Under the pieces are notes generated by a model that was not told the DNA's origin, made no database searches, and saw only the letters and a program-made list of their open reading frames with translations. From positions 1 through 64,000 of the forward strand of contig NZ_VCIG01000007.1 in NCBI RefSeq assembly GCF_006345815.1: DNA of 64,000 bases, in the 5' to 3' direction. The DNA is from Ochrobactrum sp. CGA5 (lineage in GTDB: Bacteria > Pseudomonadota > Alphaproteobacteria > Rhizobiales > Rhizobiaceae). Shown here one piece after another: positions 25,931-35,769 of the stretch. The number at the start of each line of letters is the position of its first letter. The stretch's first letter is position 1. The position numbers were made by a program, and so were the translations under genes.

Positions 25931-28345
25931 TTATCCGCGAAGGACGCCACCGGTCTGCTTGGCCACGCTGGCCACGACCTGCTTCGATAGCGCTTCCAGA
26001 TCTTCATCCGTCAATGTGCGGTCCTGCGGCTGCAACAGCACCTCAACCGCAATCGACTTCTTTCCTTCACCGAGCGAAGCGCCAGTGAAAATATCGAAGA
26101 TCTGAACACCAACGATCAGCTTCTTGTCGGCACTTGAGACTGCCTTCACAACATTTCCGGCTTCAACATCTGCATCCACAACAAAAGCAAAGTCGCGCTT
26201 GAGGCTCTGGAACTGCGAGAGGCTGAGAGCAGGCTTGGTGCGGGTTGCCTTTGCCTTCGGCTCAGGGATCGCATCAATATAGATTTCAAAGCCGCAAAGA
26301 TTGCCCGACACATCAAGCACTTCCAGCGTATCCGGATGGAACTCGCCAAAATAGCCCAAAACAACCTTCGGTCCGAGTTTCAGCGTACCGGAACGCCCCG
26401 GATGGAACCATTGTGGGCCACCGGCTTCGATCTGGATACGGTCAACCGGCGCACCGGCTGCTTCAAGGGCTGCGAGTGCATCGGCCTTGGCGTCAAACAC
26501 GCCGACCGGGGCCGCATTGCCTGACCAAAAACGGCCCGAACCTTCAACACCGGCAGTGCCGCGACGGATGCCGCCTGCCACGCGACGCTGCTGTTCCGGC
26601 TTGTCGCCTTCATAGATGCCCGACACTTCGAACAATGCCGTATCGCCAAAGCCGCGATCCGCGTTGCGCTGTGCGGCTGCAAGCAGCCCCGGCAGCAGCG
26701 ATGGACGCATATCCGACATGTCCGCTGCAATTGGGTTCGCTAGCTTCAATTCCGGCTTGCCACCGCCAAAGGCTTTGGCCTGCGCTTCAGAAATAAAGGA
26801 ATAGGTCACAGCTTCCATCATGCCACGCGAAGCAAGCGTGCGACGTGCAAGACGCGTACGGATTTGCAGCGTCGTCAGAATACGGCCATTGACGGCACCA
26901 TGATTTGGCAACGGCTGCGGTGCGATCTGGTTGATGCCATGAATACGCATGACTTCTTCAACGAGATCGGCCTTGCCTTCCACATCTCCGCGCCATGATG
27001 GAACAATTGCCCTGATGACCTTGCCGTCACCTTCGACGCCGAAGCCGAGGCGCTTCAGAATATCAAGCGATGTTTCATAGGACACTTCGATGCCCGTGAG
27101 GCGCTTGACCTCCGAAACCGGGAAATCGATCACACGCGGCTCAGGCTTGCTATAGCCGACCACATCGAGAATCGTCGGCTGACCACCGCAAAGCTCCAAA
27201 ACCAGCTTGGTCGCAATTTCCACGCCCGGAACCATCATTTCCGGATCGGCACCACGCTCAAAACGATAGCGCGCATCGGTAACGATGCCCAGCTCGCGGC
27301 CCGTGCTAGCAATCATGCGCGGGTCCCAGAGAGCCGATTCGATCAGAACATCGACCGTGTTCTCATCGCAGCCCGAATGTTCTCCGCCCATAATGCCGGC
27401 AATCGATTCGGGGCCGTTTTCATCGGCGATCACATACATGCCCGGCTTGAACTTATATTCACGCTGGTCGAGGCCGAGAATGGTTTCCCCATCCTTGGCT
27501 GCGCGCACTGTCAGATCGCCCTTGACCTTGGCCGCATCAAAAACGTGCAGCGGACGGCCCTGATCGAACGTTACGTAATTGGTGATATCCACCAGTGCAT
27601 TGATCGGACGAAGGCCAATATCCTTGAGACGCTGCTGCATCCATTTCGGGCTCGGGCCATTCTTCACGCCCTTGACCAGACGCAACGCGAAGCCGAGACA
27701 GAACGGGTTTGCGGCGTCCTGATCCAGAATGATCTTGACCGGCGTTTCGCCTTCGCCCTTCACCGCTTCCGGCAGCGTGTTCTTGAGCGTACCAAGACCG
27801 GCTGCGGCCAGATCGCGCGCAATCCCGCGAATGCCGGTGCAGTCGGCGCGATTTGGCGTCAGGCCAATTTCGATGATCGGATCATCAAGGCCCATATAGG
27901 CGGCAAAGCTTGTGCCGACCGGTGCATCTTCCGGCAGATCGATAATGCCGTTATGTTCGTCAGAAAGCTCCAGCTCGCGCTCGGAGCACATCATGCCGAA
28001 GCTTTCGACGCCACGGATTTTTCCAACCGACAGCGTAACATCGAGCCCGGGAACATAATCCCCCGGACGGCCCAGAACACCGACCAGACCAGCGCGCGCA
28101 TTTGGTGCACCGCAGACAACCTGAACCGGCTGGCCCTCGCCCGTATCAACGGAAAGAACGCGCAGCTTGTCGGCATCAGGATGCTGAACGGCGCTCACAA
28201 CCTTGGCAATCTTGAAAGCCTTGAAAGCGGCGCGGTCATCAACCCCGTCCACTTCCAGACCAATATCGGTCAGCTTTTCGACGATCTGTTCAAGCGTCGC
28301 ATCGGTTTCAAGGTGATCCTTGAGCCAGGAAAGCGTGAATTTCAT
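25931..28345 (-). CDS. pheT: Phenylalanine-tRNA ligase beta subunit
   Basis: 804 residues, normal bacterial length. An N-terminal tRNA-binding OB domain ([20 protein letters not shown]) is followed by the B3/B4 editing domain. B5 and the catalytic-like core come next ([15 protein letters not shown]), and the C-terminal anticodon-binding FDX-ACB domain follows ([18 protein letters not shown]). It forms an alpha2-beta2 enzyme with PheS. It lies 21 bases after pheS. Confidence 0.97.
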   Translation of the reverse strand: MKFTLSWLKDHLETDATLEQIVEKLTDIGLEVDGVDDRAAFKAFKIAKVVSAVQHPDADKLRVLSVDTGEGQPVQVVCGAPNARAGLVGVLGRPGDYVPGLDVTLSVGKIRGVESFGMMCSERELELSDEHNGIIDLPEDAPVGTSFAAYMGLDDPIIEIGLTPNRADCTGIRGIARDLAAAGLGTLKNTLPEAVKGEGETPVKIILDQDAANPFCLGFALRLVKGVKNGPSPKWMQQRLKDIGLRPINALVDITNYVTFDQGRPLHVFDAAKVKGDLTVRAAKDGETILGLDQREYKFKPGMYVIADENGPESIAGIMGGEHSGCDENTVDVLIESALWDPRMIASTGRELGIVTDARYRFERGADPEMMVPGVEIATKLVLELCGGQPTILDVVGYSKPEPRVIDFPVSEVKRLTGIEVSYETSLDILKRLGFGVEGDGKVIRAIVPSWRGDVEGKADLVEEVMRIHGINQIAPQPLPNHGAVNGRILTTLQIRTRLARRTLASRGMMEAVTYSFISEAQAKAFGGGKPELKLANPIAADMSDMRPSLLPGLLAAAQRNADRGFGDTALFEVSGIYEGDKPEQQRRVAGGIRRGTAGVEGSGRFWSGNAAPVGVFDAKADALAALEAAGAPVDRIQIEAGGPQWFHPGRSGTLKLGPKVVLGYFGEFHPDTLEVLDVSGNLCGFEIYIDAIPEPKAKATRTKPALSLSQFQSLKRDFAFVVDADVEAGNVVKAVSSADKKLIVGVQIFDIFTGASLGEGKKSIAVEVLLQPQDRTLTDEDLEALSKQVVASVAKQTGGVLRG

Positions 28346-28366
28346 TTGTCTTGTCCCTTCCTGTCC

Positions 28367-29476
28367 TTACGCGCTCAGTCCGCCGAAAAGTGTCGGCAGG
28401 TCGAGTGGACGGAAACCATAATGGTTGATCCAGCGCACATCGGCATCGAAAAAGGCACGCAAATCAGGCATGCCATATTTCAGCATGGCGATGCGATCGA
28501 TGCCCATGCCCCAAGCGAAGCCCTGATAAACGTCCGGGTCATAGCCAGAAGCGCGCAACACATTCGGGTGCACCATGCCGCAACCCAGAATTTCGAGCCA
28601 GTCATTGCCTTCACCGAACTTCACATGCGGGCCGGAACGGTCGCACTGAATATCAACCTCAACCGATGGCTCAGTGAATGGGAAAAAGCTTGGACGCATG
28701 CGCATCGTTACTGTTGGCACTTCGAAGAAAGCCTTGCAGAACTCTTCCAGCACCCATTTCATATTGGCGACATTGGCCGATTTGTCGACGACCAGTCCTT
28801 CAACCTGATGGAACATCGGCGAATGGGTGGCGTCGGAATCCATACGATAAGTTTTGCCCGGAATGACGATACGAATCGGCTCGTCGCGACCTTCCTTGTC
28901 GCGGATTGCCGCAAACTTCTCCATCGTATGCACCTGCACCGGAGAGGTATGCGTACGCAGAAGCTTGCGCTCACCCTTCTCATCCGCATTGAAGAAGAAC
29001 GTGTCGTGCATTTCACGCGCCGGATGGCCTTCGGGAAAGTTCAGCGCCGTGAAATTGTAATAGTCAGTTTCGATATCCGGCCCTTCGGCAATCGAGAACC
29101 CCATATCAGCGAAGATCGCGGTGATTTCATCGACAACCTGAGAAATTGGATGAATACGTCCACGCGATGCCGCGCTTTCACGAACCGGAAGTGTCACGTC
29201 GACCTTTTCGCGCTCAAGGCGCGCTGCAATGGCTTGTTTGCGCAGCTCTGTCTTGCGTTCGGTCAATGCTTCTGTAACGCGGTTCTTCAGACCGTTAATC
29301 GCTGGCCCCTGCGCCTGACGCTCTTCCGGCGACATCGAGCCCAGCGTCTTCAACTTTTCTGAAATAGTGCCTTTTTTGCCGAGTGCTGCCACGCGCACCG
29401 CTTCAATCGCAGGCTCGTCAACCGCCGCCGCAATGTCTTCGAGAATCTGCCGTTCCAGTTGTTCTAAATCACTCAT
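28367..29476 (-). CDS. pheS: Phenylalanine-tRNA ligase alpha subunit
   Basis: 369 residues. An N-terminal coiled coil ([20 protein letters not shown]) binds tRNA. The class II catalytic core has [19 protein letters not shown], motif 2 [20 protein letters not shown] and motif 3 [17 protein letters not shown]. Cotranscribed with pheT. No phenylalanine attenuator was recognised in the 110-bp upstream gap. Confidence 0.97.
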   Translation of the reverse strand: MSDLEQLERQILEDIAAAVDEPAIEAVRVAALGKKGTISEKLKTLGSMSPEERQAQGPAINGLKNRVTEALTERKTELRKQAIAARLEREKVDVTLPVRESAASRGRIHPISQVVDEITAIFADMGFSIAEGPDIETDYYNFTALNFPEGHPAREMHDTFFFNADEKGERKLLRTHTSPVQVHTMEKFAAIRDKEGRDEPIRIVIPGKTYRMDSDATHSPMFHQVEGLVVDKSANVANMKWVLEEFCKAFFEVPTVTMRMRPSFFPFTEPSVEVDIQCDRSGPHVKFGEGNDWLEILGCGMVHPNVLRASGYDPDVYQGFAWGMGIDRIAMLKYGMPDLRAFFDADVRWINHYGFRPLDLPTLFGGLSA

Positions 29477-29585
29477 TGTTTAAATCCCTGTCGCGCTGGC
29501 CGCGCTCCACGCCTCTTGGTTTGAATTCCCCGTTACGCCTGTCGCGTTCCGCATACTTCGCTTTTCAGCCAAAGAAGCGTTGTTG

Positions 29586-30428
29586 TCACTCTCTTTGGCC
29601 TGATTGGTGAGACGCATCAAGATTGGCGTCAAAAAATTCCATCGCCCGCAAAAGCCGCTCCCCATCGCCTCCTAGAAATATGCGACGGAAAAGGCGTAGC
29701 GGCGCGATAGTGAATCGGAAGAATCCGATGATTCTATTCAGTTCCGGAATCACCGCAGAGGGCGCGATCGCACGATAGGTAACGAAGGCCTGTTGCGGCG
29801 TTTCGGCAAGACATGCCTGTGCCGTGACCTGGAAAAACAGGAGCCAAACATCGCGTGCTTGGGCGACAGCAAGCGGCATGACCGTTTCCGGCTCTTCCTC
29901 GAAATCGAGAAAGCCGGCAACACCGTTTTTCTCGAAAAAATCGCGCGGATGTGGTCGCCCGTGGCAGAGCCCGGCGGCATGAGCCTCTCCCAAGGCACGG
30001 GCACAATGGATGAGAAGCGCGTCATGGCGCTGCGGATCAGTGCGGTGCAATTGGTCGAGCCGGTCCTGAATGATCGGCGCGACGTCGCTAAGAACCATTA
30101 CAGGTCCCTGGCGGTAGACAATCATGGGCACCTGAAAGCCAGCCTGCCGAAAAGCGTTCATCTTGTGCTCTTCGCGGTCGGCCATGCCTGCTTCTCCGAC
30201 ATCCTTCGGGCTGCGCAGGAACGGATAGGGAAGAGACGGCGAAATCAGGCTATGCAGGCGCTTCGGAAGTGGCCGTCTTTCGGCATCGTATCGCTTGATC
30301 CAGACCCGATGATCACCAATAACAGCGCTGGAAATGCGCTTACCCTGGCTTTGAACAAGCAGAGCCAGCAGGCTGCGAAGATCGTCCGCCTCCAGGTCCA
30401 GTCTCAGCTTGCCCGGTTCATCCTTCAT
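29586..30428 (-). CDS. Kinase-like protein (InaA/LPS-kinase type)
   Basis: 280 residues. The small-kinase fold is recognisable: RVWIKRYDAERRPLPKRL has the ATP-binding lysine region. ALGEAHAAGLCHGRPHPRDFF stands for the catalytic loop, and FLDFEEEPE for the DFG-like loop. The usual HGDxxxxN is altered here: Arg replaces the Asp after HG, while RDFF follows. It is probably membrane-associated in lipopolysaccharide or lipid modification, or a pseudokinase; both are inferences. It lies between rplT and pheS but is separated from rplT by a terminator. Confidence 0.6.
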   Translation of the reverse strand: MKDEPGKLRLDLEADDLRSLLALLVQSQGKRISSAVIGDHRVWIKRYDAERRPLPKRLHSLISPSLPYPFLRSPKDVGEAGMADREEHKMNAFRQAGFQVPMIVYRQGPVMVLSDVAPIIQDRLDQLHRTDPQRHDALLIHCARALGEAHAAGLCHGRPHPRDFFEKNGVAGFLDFEEEPETVMPLAVAQARDVWLLFFQVTAQACLAETPQQAFVTYRAIAPSAVIPELNRIIGFFRFTIAPLRLFRRIFLGGDGERLLRAMEFFDANLDASHQSGQRE

Positions 30429-30486
30429 GCCCGGCTCTTACCTTTGCTTTCACGCATTATCCTGCGCATCGAGGCGAAAAAGGAAA

Positions 30487-30513
30487 ACCCGCGCCAGCCG
30501 AGCCAGCGCGGGT
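30487..30513 (-). terminator. Terminator after rplT
   Basis: Stem acccgcgc/gcgcgggt (30487-30494/30506-30513) downstream of rplT on the minus strand, followed by tttcc. Confidence 0.7.
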
Positions 30514-30551
30514 CCCCAAATTATCGATACTGCTTGGGAAAGGCGGCTGGC

Positions 30552-30956
30552 TTAGCGGACAGCGCCTTCAAAAGCGTTCGGCGTCTCGGTATTCTTGAGG
30601 TACTCGAGAGCCTTCTTTGCCGACGCAACCAGCGCACCGAATGCATCCGGTTCGTGGATTGCGATGTCGGACAGAACCTTGCGGTCGATTTCGATGCCAG
30701 CCTTGGCAAGACCGTCGATGAAACGGCCATAGGTCAGGCCCTGCTCGCGGACAGCAGCGTTGATGCGCTGAATCCAGAGAGCGCGGAACGAACGCTTGCG
30801 ATTCTTGCGGTCGCGGTAAGCATACTGCTTCGAGCGGTCAACTGCAGCCTTGGCGGTGCGGATGGTGTTCTTGCGACGGCCACGGAAACCAGCAGCCTGA
30901 TCCAGAACCTTCTTGTGCTTTGCGTGGGCGGTAACGCCGCGTTTTACGCGTGCCAT
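30552..30956 (-). CDS. rplT: 50S ribosomal protein L20
   Basis: 134 residues. It binds 23S rRNA early in large-subunit assembly. The basic N-terminus ([20 protein letters not shown]) and [20 protein letters not shown] are typical. It lies 26 bases behind rpmI, the normal order. Confidence 0.98.
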   Translation of the reverse strand: MARVKRGVTAHAKHKKVLDQAAGFRGRRKNTIRTAKAAVDRSKQYAYRDRKNRKRSFRALWIQRINAAVREQGLTYGRFIDGLAKAGIEIDRKVLSDIAIHEPDAFGALVASAKKALEYLKNTETPNAFEGAVR

Positions 30957-30982
30957 GTTATGATCTCCTTCTCAGACTAATC

Positions 30983-31183
30983 TTAGAGGCCGTTCGGCAG
31001 GAACTGCTTCACGATCTTTGCATCGGCATCGGCGAGAACCATGGTGCCGCGTGCATCGCGAATGAACTTGTTCGAACGCTTGATCATGCCATGACGCTTA
31101 CCAGCAGCTGCGGCCTTGATTTTGCCGGTGCCGGTGATCTTGAACCGCTTCTTGGCGGCCGATTTGGTCTTCATCTTGGGCAT
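30983..31183 (-). CDS. rpmI: 50S ribosomal protein L35
   Basis: 66 residues from ATG 31183, with AAGGAG upstream on the minus strand. It starts [20 protein letters not shown], the invariant L35 start. Unlike E. coli, infC is not directly upstream: the ICMT-like gene lies between. A structured leader precedes it. Confidence 0.97.
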   Translation of the reverse strand: MPKMKTKSAAKKRFKITGTGKIKAAAAGKRHGMIKRSNKFIRDARGTMVLADADAKIVKQFLPNGL

Positions 31184-31212
31184 TTTGCTACTCCTTCTTT
31201 GCGATCCCCCTC

Positions 31213-31376
31213 GTGCCTCCGGCACTCGACGCCTCTTGTCATGGCGTCTGGTCATGCCTGATGCGGACGGGAATCTAGTTTTACTTCCGGACTGACCAAG
31301 CCCGAAAAGCATACGAAACCGCCACGGCATGCCCTGCCGGGCGGTTCGAACGCGGCCTTATAGGCTCAAAGGCCGC
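31213..31376 (-). promoter_or_regulatory. Structured leader upstream of rpmI
   Basis: Successive inverted repeats occur in the 234-bp gap: gtgcc/ggcac (31213-31225), gacgcc/ggcgtc (31228-31248) and a long gcggcctt/aaggccgc hairpin (31352-31376). L20-type autoregulatory leaders are common before rpmI-rplT; the class cannot be assigned here. Confidence 0.4.
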
Positions 31377-31417
31377 AAAATGCAATGCCCGAATCGGGCC
31401 AAATCGCAGCGCAAACG

Positions 31418-32032
31418 TCAATAAAGCCGCAGAAGCACCGGCAGGATATGAATGTCCTGCAAATACTCGATGAACTCGAAAAACGGATAGGCGACGAAAA
31501 ACACCAGACCATCCATGAAGGTCCGATAAAGACGGTCAGGACGAACGATCAACTCCTTGTCGTCACGAAACAACGAAAATTTCGGGAAGAACCGCGGAAC
31601 GCTCGCACAATAAGCTTCATAAGGCTTCCCGAAATTCTGCTTGAGAAATTTCTCTTCCGTCCGGATAACAACAGCGAAAGCGAGATAGCAAAGCACGCCA
31701 AAGGCGATCGCAATGATGAGGCTGCCAGTCTGCGCGCCAATGCCCATCGCACCGATGCTACTGAAGACGTAAAGTGGATTGCGCGTAACCGAATATGGTC
31801 CGCTCTGAACAATTTCCGCGCTCTTGCGCCCGCCGATATACAGCGTGCACCACATACGTCCGATGATGGCCGCAACGATCAGGCTCAGACCGAAGGCTTC
31901 GATATACTCATGGAAGCGACCGGTAGATCGCGCGCTGACGAAAAACAACGCCACGACCAGAAGTACCACGACGGCGCCGATCGCAAGGCGCCGTCGTTGC
32001 TGATATTTACCCAGTTCGCCCAAAGTCTTCAT
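31418..32032 (-). CDS. ICMT/phospholipid-methyltransferase-like membrane protein
   Basis: 204 residues with about four membrane helices (RLAIGAVVVLLVVALFFVSA; LIIAIAFGVLCYLAFAVVI). The conserved SVTRNPLYV and RTEEKFLKQNFGKPYEAY motifs are those of the isoprenylcysteine carboxyl methyltransferase superfamily. Bacterial members methylate small lipids or are uncharacterised. It is transcribed towards rpmI and lies behind the infC terminator. Confidence 0.8.
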   Translation of the reverse strand: MKTLGELGKYQQRRRLAIGAVVVLLVVALFFVSARSTGRFHEYIEAFGLSLIVAAIIGRMWCTLYIGGRKSAEIVQSGPYSVTRNPLYVFSSIGAMGIGAQTGSLIIAIAFGVLCYLAFAVVIRTEEKFLKQNFGKPYEAYCASVPRFFPKFSLFRDDKELIVRPDRLYRTFMDGLVFFVAYPFFEFIEYLQDIHILPVLLRLY

Positions 32033-32068
32033 TGCGGTTCCATGATCCCATATTTACCCGGTTAAAAG

Positions 32069-32092
32069 AAAAGCCGCCCGAAGGCGGCTTTT
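32069..32092 (-). terminator. Terminator after infC
   Basis: Stem aaaagccgcc/ggcggctttt with a cgaa loop, followed on the minus strand by T/A-rich sequence. Confidence 0.85.
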
Positions 32093-32111
32093 CCAAGGCA
32101 TTTCCCAATGT

Positions 32112-32648
32112 TCAGCGCGGAGCGAGAACCATCATCATCTGACGGCCTTCGAGCTTCGGCTCGGACTCGACCTTGGCAATTTCAACAGTGTCTTCCTTGA
32201 CGCGCTGCAAAAGCTTCATGCCAAGTTCCTGGTGCGCCATTTCGCGCCCACGAAAACGCAAGGTAACCTTGACCTTGTCGCCTTCCTCAAAGAAACGCTG
32301 AGCAGCCTTCATCTTCACCTCATAATCATGGGTGTCGATGTTCGGTCGCATCTTGATTTCCTTGATTTCAACCGTTTTCTGCTTCTTGCGCGCTTCGGCG
32401 GCCTTTTTCTGATTCTGATACTTCAGCTTGCCGAGATCGACGATCTTGCAAACCGGAGGCTCGGCGTTCGGCACGATCTCTACAAGATCGAGACCTGCTT
32501 CTTCAGCCATGGCGATAGCTTCCTGAATGGAAACATCACCGTGGTTCTGGCCTTCGGCATCGATAAGCTGAACCCGGGGAACCCGGATATCACGGTTGGA
32601 GCGCGGTCCGTCTTTCTGAACCGGCGTCGCTCTGAAGGGTCGGCGAAT
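32112..32648 (-). CDS. infC: Translation initiation factor IF-3, ATT start
   Basis: 178 residues. No ATG/GTG/TTG start fits the full protein. Reading upstream of the internal Met ([12 protein letters not shown]), the family N-terminus [20 protein letters not shown] is in frame. It begins at ATT 32646-32648, nine bases behind AGGAG. An AUU start is the classic feature by which E. coli IF-3 represses its own translation, since IF-3 rejects non-canonical starts. Here the same codon is used. IF-3 binds the 30S subunit and checks start-codon pairing. Confidence 0.9.
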   Translation of the reverse strand: MRRPFRATPVQKDGPRSNRDIRVPRVQLIDAEGQNHGDVSIQEAIAMAEEAGLDLVEIVPNAEPPVCKIVDLGKLKYQNQKKAAEARKKQKTVEIKEIKMRPNIDTHDYEVKMKAAQRFFEEGDKVKVTLRFRGREMAHQELGMKLLQRVKEDTVEIAKVESEPKLEGRQMMMVLAPR

Positions 32649-32947
32649 GGTCGTTATCTCCTGAATTGTTACGTCTCATGCGGTCGGATACCTGCTGCCA
32701 GACGACATGTCCCCGATCAAACCGCAGTTGATTGCGGAAATGTCGTCAAGCAGGCGGCGAAGTCAATAGCATCTTTGGCAGGAAAAATCACCCCCACGTG
32801 ATAAACGTTCTTTTTGTCGTCATTTCGCGGCGGCAAAGCGGCATATCGGCCACATTTGCCGTCATTTCAAGAGCCTCGGCCCAGATGGCGGCTTTCCTCT
32901 CTTTTTCAAACATGTCAAAACGATCCCGAGAATTGAGGAGATTTGAC
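32649..32947. promoter_or_regulatory. Divergent gap between infC and a hydrolase gene
   Basis: About 299 bases without a gene I can support. It must hold the infC leader (minus) and the hydrolase promoter (plus, just before GAGGAG at 32936-32941). No clear promoter boxes or riboswitch recognised. Confidence 0.4.
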
Positions 32948-33727
32948 ATGAGCGTTGCGGGGCCGAAATTCATCGACGTGAATGGAGCGAAAATCGCCCT
33001 GCGTTACAGAGCCGGAAACAAATCCCCAGGCCTGGTCTGGCTCGGCGGCTATCGTTCCGACATGCTGGGCACCAAAGCCGTGATTCTTGACGAATGGGCG
33101 GCTGAAACCGGGCACAGCGCACTCAGGTTTGATTATTCAGGCCACGGTGAATCCGGTGGCGATTTCAATCAAGGCACCATCTCACGTTGGCTGAACGAAA
33201 GCCTTGCCGTCTACCGCAAGTATGCAAAAGGTCCGCAGATCCTGGTTGGCTCCTCTATGGGCGGCTGGATTGCGCTGCGCATGGCGCAGGAACTCAAGAA
33301 TGAAGGCAACCCACCTGCCGGAATCGTCCTGATCGCGCCCGCCCCGGATTTTACAGCTGTGCTCGTGGAACCCTCGCTTTCCGATGCACAGAAGAACGAT
33401 CTGCAGGAAAAGGGCTATTTTGAGGAACCCTCCGAATATTCACCCAATCCTTATGTCTATACCCGCGCATTGATCGAGGACGGACGAAAAAATCTGGTTC
33501 TCAAGGGTATCATCGAAACCGGATGTCCGGTTCACATTCTGCAAGGCATGCAGGACCTAGATGTTCCTTACAAGCATGCGTTAACACTTGTCGAACACTT
33601 GCCCGTCGATGACGTAACCCTGACACTCGTGCGCGACGGCGATCATCGCCTGTCGCGACCGCAGGATCTCAAGCTTCTGATCCGTACCGTATCCGGTCTG
33701 GCAAAACACGTGGGCGAAGAATCGTAA
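32948..33727 (+). CDS. Alpha/beta hydrolase
   Basis: 259 residues from ATG 32948, six bases after GAGGAG. The nucleophile elbow is LVGSSMGGWIAL (Ser), with the oxyanion region WLGGYRSDMLGTK and a late GDHRLS (His). ALRFDYSGHGESGGDF is typical of small esterase-like members. Substrate unknown. It lies 12 bases before the benE-like gene and is likely cotranscribed. Confidence 0.88.
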   Translation: MSVAGPKFIDVNGAKIALRYRAGNKSPGLVWLGGYRSDMLGTKAVILDEWAAETGHSALRFDYSGHGESGGDFNQGTISRWLNESLAVYRKYAKGPQILVGSSMGGWIALRMAQELKNEGNPPAGIVLIAPAPDFTAVLVEPSLSDAQKNDLQEKGYFEEPSEYSPNPYVYTRALIEDGRKNLVLKGIIETGCPVHILQGMQDLDVPYKHALTLVEHLPVDDVTLTLVRDGDHRLSRPQDLKLLIRTVSGLAKHVGEES

Positions 33728-33739
33728 CGGAGCACAGTC

Positions 33740-34891
33740 ATGCGGTTCTCGGTTCTCGCTTCCTCGGCGGTTGCTGCCATCGTCGGTTTCGGCGGCACGC
33801 TGGCACTCATCATCGCCGCGGCGCAGGTGCTGGGCGCTACACAGGCCGAAACCGCAAGCTGGGTGACGGCGATATGCCTTGCAATCGCCGCCTCCTCCGC
33901 TTGGCTCAGCGCCCGCTACAAGATGCCGATCATCGCAGCATGGTCCACACCAGGGCTGGCATTGATCGGCGCCAGTATCGGCTTCACCATGCCAGAAGCG
34001 GTTGGTGCATTCATCGTGACCGCACTCGCGCTGGTCGCCACTGGGCTGATCCGGCAATTGTCGGTACTCGTTTCACGCATTCCAGCCTCTGTGGCTTCGG
34101 GCATGCTCGCAGGTGTGCTACTGAGTTTCGTCATTGCCGCGGCCAAAACAGTGTCCGGCGATCCGCTTTTTGTCCTGCCGCTGGTGGCGCTGTTCTTCAT
34201 CATACGTTTGTTCAATCCGTCGCTCGCCGTGATTGCTGTTCTTGTCGTCGGCATGGCCTTTGCTCTGGTCACGGGACGTTCGCCCGCATTGCCTGCACCC
34301 GAAATTTCCACACTCACCCTTATCTGGCCGGAATTTCACATGGGCGCGATGGTCGGCATTGCGATCCCGCTCTATCTGGTGACCATGGCCTCACAAAACC
34401 TGCCGGGCTTCGCCGTGCTCCGCGCTTCGGGCTATGAGCCGCCGACCAGCGCCTGCCTGCGTATAACTGGTCTGTTTTCGCTGCTGACAGCTCCCTTTGG
34501 TGCATCGACCACCAATCTCGCGGCGATATCGGCGGCACTTTGCACCAACCCTGACGCTCACCCCGATGCGGCCAAACGCTGGCTGACCGGGCCGGTTTAT
34601 GCCGTGATCTATGTCGTGTTTGCGCTCTTCGGAGCCTCACTGGTCGCGATCTTCGCTGTACTGCCGGTAACGCTCATCGCCCTTGTTGCCGGTCTGGCGC
34701 TGACAGGCCCATTCATCAACGCGATGTCACTGGCGCTGAAGGATGAACATGAGCGTCTTGCAGCGACCATAACCTTTGCCGTGACAGCATCCGGCATTGC
34801 ATTCTTCGGCATCGGCTCTGCTTTCTGGGCGCTGATAGCCGGGCTTTGCGTCACTTTTCTTGAGCATCTCCGCAAAAAAATCTCGAATTAA
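33740..34891 (+). CDS. BenE-family transporter
   Basis: 383 residues, about 12 membrane helices. RFSVLASSAVAAIVGFGGTL at the start and PLYLVTMASQNLPGFAVLRA in the middle are typical. TAPFGASTTNLAAISAAL is the family's proline/asparagine motif near helix 8. Named after benzoate-proton symporters; many members have unknown aromatic-acid or other substrates. No benzoate catabolic genes are adjacent. Confidence 0.88.
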   Translation: MRFSVLASSAVAAIVGFGGTLALIIAAAQVLGATQAETASWVTAICLAIAASSAWLSARYKMPIIAAWSTPGLALIGASIGFTMPEAVGAFIVTALALVATGLIRQLSVLVSRIPASVASGMLAGVLLSFVIAAAKTVSGDPLFVLPLVALFFIIRLFNPSLAVIAVLVVGMAFALVTGRSPALPAPEISTLTLIWPEFHMGAMVGIAIPLYLVTMASQNLPGFAVLRASGYEPPTSACLRITGLFSLLTAPFGASTTNLAAISAALCTNPDAHPDAAKRWLTGPVYAVIYVVFALFGASLVAIFAVLPVTLIALVAGLALTGPFINAMSLALKDEHERLAATITFAVTASGIAFFGIGSAFWALIAGLCVTFLEHLRKKISN

Positions 34892-35085
34892 TCGCATTGG
34901 TTAGGCCAAGAGGCATCCGAATCCTCTGGGTGTATTCTTGAAAAACCGCAATCTTTTCACCACGTCGATATCAAGCCGCCAGAAGAAAATGCCCGCTTGG
35001 GTAGGCTGGTTGGCCTTGGTTTCGCGCATGTGGCTGAACGATTGTCCGACGGCTGAATGGCATGCGCATTTCGACGGAGCAGACC

Positions 35086-35541
35086 ATGACCAATACTGCA
35101 TTGATCCGCCCGGCATGGACGCCAGCCACGATTGCGCTGATGGTGCTCGGCTTTTTCCTGTTCTGGCCGCTTGGCCTTGCCATGCTCGCCTATATCCTCT
35201 GGGGTGATCGCCTCGAGGGATTCAAGCGCGGCGTGAACGAGAAGACCGATTCCATGTTCGGCTCGTTCCGCAACTGCCGTAAGGGCGAAAGCTTCAACTT
35301 CGGTGGTACAACCGGCAACGAGGCTTTTGACGACTGGCGTCGCGCCGAGCTGGAGCGCTTGGCCGAGGAACGCCGCAAGCTCGAAGAGGCACGCGCCGAA
35401 TTCGAGGCCTATGCTGCAGAACTTCGCCGCGCCCGCGACAAGGAAGAATTCGACCGCTTCATGGCTGAGCGCCGTGCGAGTGCGCGGAAAACTCCTGCCT
35501 CACGCGCGAAAGGCGGCAAGGATGACATCACCGATCTTTGA
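35086..35541 (+). CDS. DUF2852 membrane-anchored protein
   Basis: 151 residues from ATG 35086, with GGAG six bases upstream; an in-frame ATG 24 bases earlier lacks a Shine-Dalgarno. One membrane helix lies at about 15-38 (LMVLGFFLFWPLGLAMLAYI). A long charged coiled coil follows (ELERLAEERRKLEEARAEFE). The family is widespread in Rhizobiales and of unknown function. The 194-bp gap before it shows nothing clear. Confidence 0.85.
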   Translation: MTNTALIRPAWTPATIALMVLGFFLFWPLGLAMLAYILWGDRLEGFKRGVNEKTDSMFGSFRNCRKGESFNFGGTTGNEAFDDWRRAELERLAEERRKLEEARAEFEAYAAELRRARDKEEFDRFMAERRASARKTPASRAKGGKDDITDL

Positions 35542-35568
35542 TCGATGAAATCGCCTGCAAAACAATCG

Positions 35569-35600
35569 AACGGCGCGGCACGTCTGCGCCGTTTTGTTTA
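35569..35600 (+). terminator. Terminator after the DUF2852 gene
   Basis: Stem aacggcgc/gcgccgtt with a 9-nt loop, followed by ttgttta. Confidence 0.8.
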
Positions 35601-35652
35601 TCGTCACAAAAGAATCCGCCCAATATCAATGGTTTAGACTATTATTTTGCGT

Positions 35653-35683
35653 GAAAACCGCTTTGCACTTTTCGGGATGCGCT
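35653..35683. repeat. Intergenic palindromic repeat, copy 1
   Basis: 31 bases identical to 35715-35745, with internal arms gaaaa/ttttc around a spacer. The core (gcgcatcccgaaaag on the minus strand) recurs, diverged, at 63438-63454. It belongs to a dispersed chromosomal repeat family. Confidence 0.75.
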
Positions 35684-35714
35684 CCAACGCCCAATTTTAA
35701 GTGCATCTTGTTCC

Positions 35715-35745
35715 GAAAACCGCTTTGCACTTTTCGGGATGCGCT
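35715..35745. repeat. Intergenic palindromic repeat, copy 2
   Basis: An exact 31-base copy of 35653-35683, 62 bases downstream. The two copies and the AT-rich spacer fill most of the gap before the metallopeptidase gene. Confidence 0.75.
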
Positions 35746-35769
35746 TAGGGGCGAATCGCTTATTCTTAA

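Noticed and set aside
27377-29362. 661-codon frame opposite pheT/pheS, and a 506-codon frame opposite pckA (61299-62819)
   Set aside because: Both mirror well-identified genes, have no recognisable domains and are low-complexity in the way antisense frames are.
35653-35745. CRISPR array from the two identical 31-base repeats
   Set aside because: Only two copies, no cas genes, and the same repeat occurs singly elsewhere; it is a dispersed intergenic repeat.
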